NCBI GenBank assembly: GCA_021292105.1
Contig: CM037874.1
Coordinates: 40,402,404 to 40,466,403, forward strand
DNA: 64,000 nucleotides
Source of the DNA: Anadara kagoshimensis
Taxonomy: Eukaryota; Mollusca; Bivalvia; Arcoida; Arcidae
Reading direction: 5' to 3'
Shown: positions 32,231 to 44,191 of the stretch, piece after piece
How the letters are laid out: the number at the start of each line of letters is the position of its first letter
How positions within the stretch are numbered: the first letter of the stretch is position 1
Notes under the pieces: generated by a model
Seen by the model: only the letters and a program-made list of their open reading frames with translations
Databases searched by the model: none
Told to the model about the DNA's origin: nothing
Position numbers and translations under genes: made by a program

Positions 32231-34000
32231 GAGACCATATAGTCATTGTAAACGTGATGATTGCCCAGGTTGTTGTGATTTCATCCAATGTACTGGTGTG
32301 GATGCTAACTTAAAACCTACAGATTTCGCAGAGTCTGTCTTAAGTTTGGCAGATAAAGCAGACTTTAAAGAGTCTCTTTATGTTACACCACTTTTTGTTG
32401 ATAATGATACAGAAGAAAGTAATGATGGTTTTGATTCTGAGAATGATACTGATTCTTCAGAGGTTGTGGGTGTTCCAAATTGGTTATCATGTTGGTCACA
32501 TCAAGAGTTAAAGGAGTTTCAACAAAACGATCCTAATATTAGAAAGATTTTGGATTTAAAACAAAACTTTGATAGAAGACCCGAAAGATGTCATATTGCA
32601 AATGTTGTTTTTGAGGTGCGTCACCTTTGGAGTGTTTGGGAATTATTGGTAGTTGATAATGGGTTACTTTATTATAAATGGGATTCTAGAAATGAAGAGT
32701 TTTCTTTAGTTTTAGTGGCTCCAAAGGAAATTAGAAATAAAATTCTTTATGAATTACATAATAAACGTACTGCTGGTCATTTAGGTAGGGATAAGACACT
32801 TAGTTCAGTTCGTCGTAGATGGTATTGGTCTGGTATGAGTTCAGATGTTAAAAGATGGTGCAAGCAGTGTCATCTTTGTGCTAGATCTAAGAGAGGTCCA
32901 GGACTTGGTCGTTCCCCTCTACAGCAATCAAGTGTCGGTGCTCCATTAGATAGAATTGGTATTGACATAGTTGGTAGTTGATTAATTACAGATGATGGGA
33001 ATGAGTATATAATAGTAGTTTGTGACTATTTTACAAAGTGGGTTGAATGTCAGCAGTTCCTAACCATACAGCATTAACTGTTGCTGATAAATTAGTCAGT
33101 GAATTGTTCTGTAGATTTGGGGTTCCTAAGCAGATTCACTCTGATCAAGGTTCTGAGTTTGAGTCGGAGTTATTCTCAGTCTTATGTGAAAAGTTTGGTG
33201 TAGAGAAAACCCGAACTACACCTTATAGGCCTCAATCAGATGGTTTAGTTGAACGATTTAACAGGACTTTAATTCAAATGCTTTCAGTTTTTGTTAATGA
33301 AAATCGCTCAAATTGGGATGATCATTTGCCATTTTTGCTGATGGCCTATCGCTCTAGCGTTCATAATAGCACAGGTTATACACCTAATAAGATGATGCTT
33401 GGTAGGGAAACTTTGTGTCCTTTAGATCTCATGGTAGGCAGTCCACCCGATTTTTATATAGAATCATGTCCAGTTGAATATGTTGAGTGGCTAAAGTTTA
33501 CTATGTCAAAAACTCACGAAATGGCACATATGCATTTAAAGAAAGCTGCAGTTCATCAGAAAAATAGTTATGATCGGGGACTGAAACCCCGTACTTATAA
33601 CATTGGTGATTTTGTTTGGAGATGGTATCCTCCCCAGGCAAATATTAAACTTGGCTTGGGATGGACAGGTCCTTATCGTATGCTTGAAAAGTTTTCTTAA
33701 GTAACATATAAGATTCAGAAAGATCCACATAGTAGATCCATTATTGTTCATGTGGACCACCTAAAACCATATGAGGGTGGTAATATTCCTGAGAATTGGC
33801 TAGATAATGATCCAGGTTCTGCTAGTGATGACCTTAATTCTTCTCAGGGATACTTATCTGATGATAAGGAGGATACTTTTTCTGGTGCCGGCGATGGAGC
33901 AAACCTTTTTATTTCCCCATCCCCTAAATATACAACACCCCCTAGAACCAGAGCAGGTAGAAAAATCAGGAAACCTGTCCCTTATTCTCCATCTTTGTAG
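32231..34000 (+). pseudogene. Pol: integrase (broken)
   Basis: An acidic linker (about 32300-32470) leads to the HHCC zinc domain: LHNKRTAGHLG (two His) and CKQCHLC (Cys pair), about 32750-32880. The catalytic core has IGIDIVG (first Asp, about 32960), then a TGA at 32979-32981 and a one-base frame change near 33045. IHSDQGSEFES (second Asp, about 33140) and SDGLVERFN (Glu, about 33245) follow, giving D,D-35-E-like spacing. The C-terminal part contains PRTYNIGDFVW and is interrupted by TAA at 33698-33700. The same frame continues through VDHLKPYEGG to TAG at 33998-34000, an acidic Ser/Asp-rich tail ending in basic residues. No chromodomain is evident. Confidence 0.93.
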
Positions 34001-34852
34001 GGATTGCCACTGTCAGTCTTGTAAATATGTATATACTTGTTATGTTTAGTCTGATTTTGTCAATGATCCATGGGAAAATTAAATTTTTGTTAAAATTGTC
34101 ATAAGTCCCTTTAGATGTTTTCAATGTTGTGCAGCAGCATATAATTTTTTTTGTAAAAAAAAAATGTTCATTTATTCTCATTATAATGACCCCCTCCCTT
34201 CCAATTATCATTTCCAATGAACACATTAAAAAAATACATTGTAATTAAAAACTTAATATAGACAGCTAGTGGATATTGTGTATATATATATATATATATA
34301 TATACTTTTGCCACAAACTATATAGGGTTTTCATAACCAGTAGCTATATTATGTGGTAGTGTCAATAAGTTGAAGTTGCAAATGTTGTTGAAGCTTATTT
34401 GGGCACTATGACTATGTGGGGGCTAATAATATGTCATAGATCATAGATCATAGTTAACGTTGTATCAATAATGGCTTTATTGGAGTTGAGTTTCATATTC
34501 AGTGGCTGTCTATATCATAATTTTTCATAATTTAGTCAATCTCCAGTGGTGGATGGGTCGTGTCTGATCAACACTGCCTATTCATTATTGGACATTATCA
34601 ATGTCGGTGATGGGGTTGTAACTGATCATTACAACATCATCATTGATATTACGACTTTCTTCAACTGAAATAAAACATAAAACAGTTCATTAATATACAT
34701 ATAGAACACATTACATGTTTTTGTAAGATTGTGATTAATTGCAATTTTTTGGCAACATCTACTCGTAGTCCCATAGGTAGGAATAATTCGTTGAGGTGTT
34801 CCTAAAATAAATTTTACTTACAGTTTTATAATTACTATATTTCAGGAAAAAA
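34001..34852 (+). other. Non-coding interval between pol and accessory ORF
   Basis: AT-rich, with a (TA)n tract at about 34280-34304 and no coding frame. It ends in a pyrimidine-rich ATTACTATATTTCAG (to 34845), a good splice acceptor 7 bp before the accessory ATG, so the ORF downstream may be read from a spliced transcript. The donor is not identified. Confidence 0.5.
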
Positions 34853-35406
34853 ATGGCAGATATATTATCTCTAGACCCTACAGCAGATGAAATTATGGCG
34901 TTGGACGATGATCTGAGGGAGCCATGGCCTGCAGAAGGCATGGAGTGCAGGGTTCCTGAATGTGCGGATAAAGGGTTTTTCAAAACCCTGCCTTTATATC
35001 GTAAGCATTGGAGGAAATTTCATGACTCTATTGCTTCCTTCTTTGTTTGCCCTGTGTGCCAACGTAGCCTTGGCTACAGATGGGAGCTTACCCGCCATCT
35101 GAAACGGGTGCATAGGGTAAGCGCTGAAGTAGCAGCTCAGATGTGTGGGGGGTTGTGGCCCAGGAGCGGCCAAACCCTAAGTACATCCCTCCGGGGGATG
35201 TACTTCCTCCAAAGAGGAACCAGACCATCAATGAGGAGGCTATAGATGCAGCCAAGAGACAGAGGAAGGCAGAGGTTGCAAACCTGGAGCCTCTGTTCTC
35301 TCTTCCAAAGCACACGGTTGCCAGGGACCAAGAGGTCCATCTTTCTCATAATAAGGAGGGAGATGTGGTGGAGTTTCATGTCACCAAAAGATACAAGAAA
35401 AATTAA
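34853..35406 (+). CDS. Accessory two-C2H2 zinc-finger ORF (frameshifted)
   Basis: ATG at 34853 (MADILSLDPTADE..) starts an acidic N-terminus of about 30 residues. Finger 1 is C32-x4-C37-x14-H52-x4-H57 and finger 2 is C66-x2-C69-x12-H82-x4-H87, the latter canonical C2H2. A one-frame change near GTGTGGGGGG (35143-35152) is needed to continue into QERPNPKYIPPGDVLPPKR and a Lys/Arg-rich, charged C-terminus ending at TAA 35404-35406, about 184 residues in all. As read, the first frame stops at 35245. It lies in sense between pol and the PPT, where env sits in errantiviruses, but it has no signal peptide or transmembrane segment. It may be a DNA/RNA-binding accessory protein or a captured host gene; function unknown. 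Confidence 0.7.
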
Positions 35407-35442
35407 TTGCTATGTTCGCGTTTATAGACATTGTTTATGTGT

Positions 35443-35556
35443 GCCTGTACCGTTTGTTGACAATGTTTCGCGTGTGCCGTATATGGGCAATGTTTGTTTG
35501 CCTGTACCGTTTATTGACAATGTTTCGCGTGTGCCGTTTGTGGACAATGTTTTCAG
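35443..35556 (+). repeat. 57-bp tandem duplication downstream of accessory ORF
   Basis: Two copies (35443-35499 and 35500-35556) of GCCTGTACCGTTT(G/A)TTGAC..GTTTCGCGTGTGCCG..; each contains two related GACAATGTTT-type half units. Confidence 0.85.
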
Positions 35557-35845
35557 TATTTTCCATGGACTGTGATAGTGTTTTATTATTGTTATTATTA
35601 TTATTATTTATGCTCTACTTTCATTTATGTTGACATTGTTACCATTTTATTACATTATTTTCAGTTATATGGACTAAAAAGACATTTATCCATGAACTTT
35701 TATTAATTTAATATACATTTTGATAAAATGATTTGATTTATATTTTGGAACTATTTTACTTTGATAATATTTTACAATTGTTGACATTTTTTTCTAGATT
35801 TCTTGCTGTTGTTTTTATTATGACCAAATTTGTTAAATTTGTTCT
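35557..35845. other. Non-coding 3' interior of the retrotransposon
   Basis: T/A-rich, including ATT triplets at about 35585-35605. No coding frame. Confidence 0.6.
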
Positions 35846-35859
35846 AAAGGTGGGGGGAG
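35846..35859 (+). promoter_or_regulatory. Polypurine tract
   Basis: AAAGGTGGGGGGAG abuts the 3' LTR start and would prime plus-strand DNA synthesis. Confidence 0.9.
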
Positions 35860-36916
35860 TGTAACGGCGACTATTTTTATACATTTTAACTGAGCGTCGG
35901 CAACAGCAAATTATCAAGTCCTGCCGCGCCCAGTATAAATATTTCACTTATATTTATATTTATGTAGTCAATTTCAGTTTCCATCACTTACTTTAATTGT
36001 AGTACGCTACTTTCATTTTACTTTTCATCGGTTGTTATACAATAATAACCATTTTGTCAGTTCTACCAGGTCATATGTAAAACTCATTTTCATTGGTTTA
36101 ATTTACTACTTTTGGCCAATCAGAATAGATTTTGTTTTATTAAGTTCGTTCTTGTTTTCGCTATTCTGATTGGTTCATTTATTCATGCACCCTGGCAAAA
36201 TAGTATAAAAGGCGCTATAGAACTGCTCTAACCGTCTTTCGGCCGGCTGTTACAGTGGCAAAAGGTTCTCAAACGACCTGCACTATTAAATAGCCCTTTG
36301 GTGGTCTCTTCCCACTCCACGTGGTTTAATGTTTTAGACATTCTTACTAAAATGGGGGGGGGGGTTATTCAAAATAAATTGTTCCTTGGGTTTAATTTCA
36401 TTTTATCCCTTTCACTATCGTTTAGGTATTTTTTTTTATTATCATTAAAGTTAGGATGTTTGACCATTGCAAATAATGTTAAGGTGTTAGGTTCATTTTT
36501 CTCCAGATAGTATTTTATTCAATTATGTAGGTCGTTAATATTCTTCTATATATTTTTGCTCCGTCGCCGGTATTCTCCCCTTAGATATTTTAATTGTATT
36601 TCATTGTCCATTTTTGTAAAGTTATAATGTTGTTATGGTGCTGAATTTCATTGTTATTTGTTGCTGCAGCTGTTGATTGTTTTAAGCTTATATTTCGTAA
36701 TAAATTTATGTGTTTTGTTTTTCTTATTTTGGTGGCTTTTTGGAGGTGTGAGAGCTATGTCATAACCCTGAGAATGAACCAGCAGCTGTCATCTATGTGG
36801 TTTTCTTTTACTCCGAATAGCAATATATAATTGTTGAATGCTCGGATTAGATTAAAACCCATATTTGAGCCGTTGTGCTGCCGAGTGCCGGTTCGAACCC
36901 TTAGGTTCCGGTTACA
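35860..36916 (+). repeat. 3' LTR
   Basis: 1057 bp, TGTAACGGC..GGTTACA; about 99% identical to the 5' LTR. Followed by ATTA (36917-36920), the 3' target duplication. Confidence 0.97.
36699..36704 (+). terminator. LTR polyadenylation signal
   Basis: AATAAA in the 3' LTR, equivalent to 28128-28133; it would end element transcripts. Confidence 0.6.
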
Positions 36917-37549
36917 ATTACTTATTCACTTGAGTTAAATATAATTTAGTAAATAATTACATGTTTTGAAGATACAAAAATTAGGAAAAATTTAAAAACA
37001 AAATCCCGTGCAATGTATGGGATTCGAAGCCACGCATTAAAAGAATAGCATTGCGTGATATCTAAGTAGCCCAGATACTTTACTACTGAGCTACCGAAGC
37101 TTACGAGCACTTTGTATACGTTATAATATATGAGTGTCAGACAAGGATAATTGTTTAATTTTTAAGCGTTTTTCGAGTTTTCATCATGATGGCAGGCATG
37201 CCCGTGGATAACCTTTAGGTCAGAGAAAACTGAATTAAATACCTACATTTTAATGTTGGTTTTGTTCACGGGGAGGCTTGCCATCAGTATGAAATTGGAA
37301 TATATATGCAGTCAAATGTATGGAAATAACCATTTTTGCATTGAATCACTGTTTTCATGTACATATAGAAATAATTATCCGTTACAAGAGAAATCTTTTT
37401 TGACATGACACTTTAGAACATACTTTACTATATAGATAGGAAGTACTTTTAAGCAATATTTTATTAATGTAAATCTTGACATGCATGAAATTTTCCTATG
37501 GATCATTTCCTTATATTTTCCGAAGACATCCTTTAATGTGGAAATTTTT
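36917..37549. other. No gene; tRNA-like minus-strand segment
   Basis: 37020-37105 read in reverse has CGGTAGCTCAGTAGTAAAG and later GGCTTCGAATCCCAT, spaced too far apart for a normal tRNA. A SINE head is likelier. Otherwise AT-rich flank. Confidence 0.4.
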
Positions 37550-38256
37550 ATCAAATGTTCATGACAGCAGAGTAAAACGAAATATTTAAGCAATCAAATA
37601 ACGGCTTATAACACGCTGTATGTTTAATGATCAAGAGTTTATGAATGAATACCTCATTCATAAATCGGTCACGGTGTATTTTCAAAATTCATACGCTAGT
37701 AATGTAAGAACTACTATAATGTAGCCATTGCATCGAACTTTGTTCCAAATAGTTTTAAACAATGATGCATATTCATTCTCATATTCCATACAACATAATG
37801 TATACCTCGATTATTTGCACACTGATACCAATGTTCTCATAAATGACGCTCACATACCCGCACTAAATTATTATAGTTTGCGCAAGGTTTGTCAATTAGC
37901 GGTTGTTCAGCCTGTCCGCATTTTAAAAATGGAACATTGCATTACATGAGGCACTTTATGTGCGATGGAATGCTTCTCCTTGTTGGATACCCTGGTACCC
38001 TTCATAACCCATCTGCTTCCCCATGCATTGCTTCCCCCATTTGGAAATATTAATGGCGGCTCCCATGACAATACTCCCAGAGATTACTATCTCTTCGTAA
38101 AAATATGAAGTTATTCTGCCTTCTTTAGTCACATTGAGATAACTATAAACGGATGGGAACTATGGAAATTCAGTTAAAACTCACGAGTTGATAGTTTCGC
38201 GGCCAATTTTGTGATTACGAAGTCGGGTCTATGAGGTAAGTTCGCCACCCTGAAAA
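37550..38256 (+). repeat. Permuted repeat, segments b-c (copy 3)
   Basis: 37550-38100 matches segment b at 11865-13205, without the hAT-like insertion. 38135-38256 matches segment c at 26430-26545. Order b then c. Confidence 0.75.
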
Positions 38257-39257
38257 GGTTACTTGGGGTGGCAATTTTTAGTAAAATGCTTTTTAAATAT
38301 AATTTGAGGAGCTAAATTCAAAACTTCCAAAGGTCATTCAGAAGGTAATTTTTACTCATAATTCCAAAACAAATTGGCGACTGTCTCAATTTACTGGCAT
38401 ATAATTCTTCAGTGTTATTGAAGTTGCATGCTTTAGCAAAAGATGTTACTTTGTTCTTTAACATTTCAGCATAACCTGAGGTTGCTAAATTAAAATGGAA
38501 GAGAGGCTAAACTGAAATTTACTTGTCTAAACCCAATTTAAAACAATTTCTTAAAATAAAGTGGTGGCTATAATTAAGTGTTCATTATTTGTGCCTATTG
38601 CATAGTGTAATGATAAAATCTACATTATAAAATTAAGTGCTTTATCTAAACCATACTGAAATACTGCTTTATTCAGATCATGGTATGAAAAGAACGGTCA
38701 AATTTGAAACTTGTGAATAAAATGCAAAAAGAGCATGTTCAAGACCAGTCTTATATCGAGTTTGCAAAATAGTATTTAGAAACCTGTAGTTGTAAATGTC
38801 AAAATACTAAATTACTATGCATGTCGTCATACATTAATACTTTTAAGAAGGATATTGTTTTAATGACCATTACTTAAAAAGCATATGTTAATCAAAAACA
38901 AAAATACTTATCCATGTCCGAATTACAATCCAGAAGCTTAATTGATATGTTGTGAACCTCATATGTAATGGTTTGAAATTTAGCGGTAATATTGCATTAT
39001 TTTTCAACATGGTATCGGCCTCTATATAGTTTTGCCAGCGATGTTTAAAGAATTCAATGCAACTTTTAATGAATTAATTTTCTTGAAAATTAAAAAATTC
39101 CTCCAATGAATATATGACATCATCATCTGACTATAAAACTTGGTAATGTAAATGGCCGTTTCCAGTGTTGCAAATAGACGAACGACTGATGTGTAAGCTT
39201 AAGCAATAAGTTGGCCACTAAATGAATTTTGTCTTTTTTGGAAATAATCTACATGTA
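38257..39257. other. No gene recognised
   Basis: AT-rich, without recognisable frames or repeats. Confidence 0.4.
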
Positions 39258-39960
39258 CCATCAGTATCTAAGTTAACCTTTCCAGTTGATGGAACAGTCT
39301 TTCTCTGTTTTTAAGAGAAGGTGAACCTGTGGGTGGTTCCACTGTTTAGACTGTTGTTTGGGCTCTGGGATGAAATAATGGACCCACTTTGCCTTCATAG
39401 TAACAACTCTCTTATGGAAGCTAGCAGGATCTACCACTAAAAGGTTTAAATTAACACGCAACAAAGTGCATCTTGTGTGCTTCTGATAATATTAATTGCC
39501 AGAAGAACAATAGGGTCAAAGTTTTCTTATTGCAGGATATCAGAATGTAGCTCGAGTGTACTCTTCTCTGTGAAATGTCAAGTCACTGACCTTATATTTT
39601 CTGTAACTCGCCTGTCAGTCGTAATAATATAATGGTTTTCATCTACATTTCCACAATTTAAAATGATTAGTGATCAAACTTTGTAAAATGTTTACTTTTT
39701 ACAGATTTGCAAAAACAATTTTCATTTTGAAAGAAAAGGATTTCTCAAAAATGAGCAACCAATTGTGATTTGAGCTACCATGAATGAAAAAGCTTTATTG
39801 TCCATTTCTGAGGTTCCAACAGTGGAATACCTTCCAGGACTGGGGTCATCATCAATGTTCTGCCTGCCTCTTTTATAATCTGCCACCCACCTTTTCACTC
39901 TTGCCTATCAAGGGATATCTTTCCCTAGTGTTGCTATCATATCAGTATGAATAGTCTTAG
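39258..39960 (-). pseudogene. Mariner-type transposase relic
   Basis: Minus strand. Near 39958 KTIHTDMIATLGKDIP is followed by VKRWVADYKRGRQNIDDDPSPGR (about 39830-39900), the N-terminal helix-turn-helix region and linker of mariner transposases. Near 39390 comes KWVHYFIPEPKQQSKQW, the region around the first catalytic Asp (family pattern DETW-x-H; here the Asp-Glu-Thr is replaced, so catalysis is lost). Several stops separate the blocks and the C-terminal catalytic half is missing. Mariner (DD34D) is the established family with this spacing. Confidence 0.75.
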
Positions 39961-40616
39961 GTGCCTAACCGTTCTTGTGCAAATACTAAACTCTGCTATT
40001 TCACCATTTTTACATTGGCCTTATTTACTTTGGAGTAATACCTTGCTGATATTAACTTACAAAATGCCACTGGTCTTCAGATACATGGATATAAATAGTC
40101 AGGGAATAGAAGGCTTGAAAAGTAACATCGGCACTAATCTACATAAACAAAAGGCACGACATATCATTCAGCCCTCATACTTATTACCAGTTTTTATAAA
40201 ACCAAATGTAGTGTTGCTTTTGCTATAGTTGAATATCAAACTTTACATCAATATTTTGTAGTACAAGTTCACCTTTTTAGCAAATAGTCAGATAAGAGTT
40301 GCTCGGTGATGACTAAGCACCTCTAAATAGGTTTGGAAGGCTAGTGTAGTTTCATTAACTTGGCTATTTCACTGTAGAAAAGAAAAGTTATGAAGCCTTT
40401 GGTCAAACACAGGTTTAAGTTTTGTAAGCCATTTCATTCACACTCTGGTCTACATAAATCAGCGTTTTGGCATGTGTCATACTTAATTCAATTCATTTAA
40501 TCAAACAGAAACATACAGTCCCATGTTCAAATTACAATCTAAAAACAAAAGCGAAAACTTTTAAAACTGGCATAAGTTAAACATGTGAACTTTGTCCAGG
40601 CGTCAAATATATCCAT
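39961..40616. other. No gene recognised
   Basis: AT-rich sequence with no recognisable feature; the 93-codon plus frame (39947-40228) overlaps antisense mariner sequence at its start and has no domain. Confidence 0.4.
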
Positions 40617-42530
40617 TTTTAGCTCACCTGACCATAGGTCATGTGAGCTTATGGCATAGCGCAGCGTGTGTATGTGCGTGCGTCGTTAACACACATTTTC
40701 GACTTCTCCTCTGAAACTACTGGACAGATTTCAATGAAACTTGGTAAGAAATATATATGGGCCGGTGGAATTCAGATTTGTTCGTGGCGTTGCCATGGCT
40801 ACCATAACTAGGTCAAGGTGACCTAGGGGTGCAAAAATCTTCTTCTCCGAAAGTACCGATTGGAGAAAAAATCTGATGTGACATTTGGCTTCTCTAGGGT
40901 CTTAAGCCTATAGTTTGTTCAATATTTGAAATTCAGACAAAAAATAGGTTACGCGTTTTTGCGTTTAATTTTGAAAAAAATCATATAGCTTCAAATTGTT
41001 AAAACTTGACTATTTGACCAGATAATGACATGGGGTTTTCAGTTTTGACATATTCTTGTAATTACCTTCAAAATGGTGTCAAGGTCAATTATGAAGGTCA
41101 TGACCTAATTTTTTACCTTTCTAATACTATTTATTATCTGGAAAACTATAAACTTTTTATATAGGCATGTAAATTAAAATATTGTTGGTATTGAGGTAAC
41201 GATCATTTTGATATATAGATAAAGGTCATTGGTTCAATGGTCAAGGTCACAGTAGCAAAACAATACCAAAATGTTTCTTTATCTTGAAAACTATGAGCTA
41301 TTTATATAGGCATGTATATTAGAATGTTGTAGGTATTGATACAACGATCATTTTGATGTATAGAAAAAGGTCATGGGTCCAAAGGTCAAGGTCACAGTAG
41401 CAAATCAACACCAAAATGGTTAATTATCTCGAAAACTGTAAACTTTTTGTATAGGCATGTACATTGGAATGTTGTTGGTTTTAGTGTAACGATCATTTTG
41501 ATATATAGATTAAGGTCATTGGTTCAAAGGTCAAGGTCACAGATGCGAAAGAATACTGAAATGGTCCATTATCTTGAAAACTATGAACTTTTTGTATTAG
41601 CATGTATATTAGAATGTTGTAGGTATTGATACAACGATCATTTTGATGTATAGAAAAAGGTCATTGGTCCAAAGGTCAAGGTCACAGTAGCAAAACAATA
41701 CCAAAATGGTTAAACTTTAAACTTTTTGTATAGGCATGTATATTGGAATGTTGTTGGTTTTGATGTAACAATCATTTTGATATATAGATTATGGTTATTG
41801 GTTTAAAGGCCAAGGTCACAGATGCGAAAGAATACTGAAATGGTTCATTATCTTGAAAACTTTGAGCTTTTTGTATAAGCATGTATATTAGAATGTTGTA
41901 GGTATTGATACAACGACCATTTTGATGTATAGAAAAAGGTCATGGGTCCAAAGGTCAAGGTCACAGTAGCAAATCAACACCAAAATGGTTAATTATCTTG
42001 AAAACTATAAACTTTTTGTATAGGCATGTACATTGGAATATTGTTGGTATTGATGTAATAATCATTTTGATATATAGATTAAGGTCATTAGTTCAAGGTC
42101 AAGGTCACAGATGCGAAAGAATACTGAAATGGTTTATTTTGAAAACTATTAACTTTTTGTATAGGCATGTATATTAGAATGTTGTAGGTATTGATACAAC
42201 GATCATTTTGATGTATAGAAAAAGGTCATGGGTCCAAAGGTCAAGGTCACAGTAGCAAATCAATACCAAAATGGTTAATTATCTTGAAAACTATAAACTT
42301 TTTGTATAGGCATATACATTGGAATATTGATGGTATTGATGTAATGATCATTTAAATATATAGATTATGGTCATTGGTTCGAAGGTCAAGGTCACAGATG
42401 CGAGTAGCAAGTTTCATAAATATCTAAATATCCACATCAGAGTTATTGATCCTTAAATGTAGTATTTATTGTGTTTTTGTGCTGTTAACGGCCCAGGTGA
42501 GCGGTACAGGTCCTATTGGGCCTCTTGTTT
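40617..42530 (-). mobile_element. HINE-like element with ~144-bp satellite, reverse orientation
   Basis: Left end AGCTCACCTGACC..GGTCATGTGAGCT is the hairpin terminus. Right end CCCAGGTGAGC..CCTATTGGGCCTCTTGTT is the reverse of the AACAAGAGGCCC start. Inside, about nine units carry AAAGGTCAAGGTCACAG with TATAGGCATGTA(T/C)ATT and ACGATCATTTTGAT at spacings of 134-149 bp. The outer part (GGCGTTGCCATGGCTACC, TAGGTCAAGGTGACC) matches 55800-55870 in reverse. Confidence 0.8.
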
Positions 42531-42536
42531 CTTAAT

Positions 42537-44191
42537 GACCTTTGTCGCAAGGCCACCTAAGATGAAGGCTGACTAGCATGCCAGATCTTTTGATTTTATA
42601 AATATCAAACCAACTTTTTCAGAGTTATTGCCCCTAAAAATTGCAAATTATACTGCTTTTGTGGCTATCTATTTGAAAACTATTTGTTTTATATTAAAGC
42701 AATACATTGAAAAATATTGAACATGACAAGCTAAGTAGCAATGTTTGTAACAATATGTTGTCACCCCTGGAGTATAATTTTTGCATATTTATGTTTTTAT
42801 CATATTTTAAAAAGTATTATAAATAGATAAAAACAACAAGTTGCAAAACATAATCAACATGCCAAAATCTCACTCAGAAGCAAATTGCATACATAATTAG
42901 GGCTGTGTATTGGAGGGTCAGTGATACAATATGTATCAGGATATGCCTGGAGAGATACACGATACATATTGACGATACAGATATTTTTTATCTGTTTTGT
43001 TAATTTTGTGTTCTACTTTGAATTAAATTGCTTTAATCTTGTATTTGTGTCTGTTGTTCATTTTGTTGATAAATATGAAGTTAAAGTTAATTTAAGACAA
43101 AACAAGCTTAAGGATAGAAAATTTCTTTAGTTTTCCATGTTCTTTTTTAAGAAAACAAGTGCATCCACTTGTCTGCTGCCCATCCAGAGTTTATAATCAG
43201 TGGTCTCTATATGTGTTATCATGATATTGTATTGTGTCAAGTTTTTTGTTTTGTTACGGTGCATTTATGATAGCTCTGGCTGTTTTTAAGTACATTTCTT
43301 TCAGCTACAACTTTTCTTTACATTCCTTAGTTTTTAAATCAGTGTCAAGTGTTCAATGCTTACATGAAATGTATTGATTATGCACTGAAAATTTACATGG
43401 CTACATGGCCCCACTCGTCCCCATAATGTTCATATTTTAATTTTATGTGTCAAATAGTTTGACGTTATCATTAACTTGTGATTATTTTCATCAGCTAAAA
43501 ATATCGACGATCAAACATTATTTTAGGATAACTTGCCTGATTCAGTACTGGCAGTTGCACGATTGTTTACATCAATTTTATGATGCCTTCAAAGGTGGAA
43601 AATCATATTAGTTGTTCCTCCAGAAGTTGCAACTTCTGCATCACATAATATACAAACAGCCCTTTTATTTTCATCGCTTTTCCTTGAAATGAAGCCAAAC
43701 CATTGACTTTTTAAGATTTGACATTCTAGGCCTAATGCACGATCCAGCAGATGACATAGTTTAGTGTTTACTGACTTTGATCTCTGTCACATAAACACTG
43801 ATAACCCAAATAATTATCGCCCCTGATACTTTCTTAATTCTGCTACATGGAGAGAAGACAACGTCGGTACTCAGTACACATGGTTCTGTAACTTCTGTTT
43901 ACATCGAGCAAAATGAAATGTGGACATGCGTTTATTTTTGACAACTTTCAAAGTGATTTATTTTCAATGTAACTGAATAATTTAACAAGAAATAAGAATA
44001 ATGAAAAAACCCAATACGACGATATTTTAGTGATGAAAAAAACCAATACTTGTAGCTGTTTAAAATATCAGTACATACCGGTATATCGTTACAGCCTTAT
44101 ACATGATAATCTACAAAGGTGTTGTTGTCCCTAAAATTTTAGCATCTCCCAAATGTTTTCAGGTGAGCAATAAAGCCCATAGGCCTTTTAT
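42537..44191 (-). mobile_element. Second HINE-like fragment, interrupted
   Basis: Ends at 44160-44191 with CAGGTGAGCAATAAAGCCCATAGGCC, the reverse of the 5' hairpin end. The left part (to about 42898) has AGAGTTATTGCCCCTAAAAATT, which recurs as GTTGTCCCTAAAATTTTAGC just after the insertion. The hAT-like element at 42899-44096 lies between. Confidence 0.4.
42899..44096. mobile_element. Possible ~1.2-kb hAT-like element
   Basis: Left end AGGGCTGTGTATTGG..GATACAATATGTATC, right end GGTATATCGTTACAGCCTT. The ends share AGGCTGT plus ATACC/ATATC boxes in inverted orientation but are diverged, and no exact 8-bp duplication is seen. No transposase recognised. Confidence 0.3.

Larger units (their letters stand above)
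27294..36916 (+). mobile_element. Complete 9.6-kb Ty3/Gypsy LTR retrotransposon with extra zinc-finger ORF
   Basis: Two direct ~1.05-kb LTRs (TGTAAC..GTTACA) bracket an interior with PBS, gag, protease, reverse transcriptase, RNase H, integrase, a 3' accessory zinc-finger frame and PPT, in Ty3/Gypsy order (RT and RNase H before integrase). It is flanked by ATTA on both sides (27290-27293, 36917-36920). The LTRs differ at roughly ten substitutions and a few small indels by eye, so insertion is recent. The coding interior has stops at 28731, 29356, 32979 and 33698 and frame changes near 29170, 29830, 30255, 30957, 31985, 33045 and 35147, so this copy as read is not autonomous. Confidence 0.97.

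Noticed and set aside
35141..35155. Second programmed frameshift in the zinc-finger ORF
   Set aside because: The G6 run does not give a proper X XXY YYZ heptamer in the zero frame; an indel in GTGTGGGGGG is more likely.
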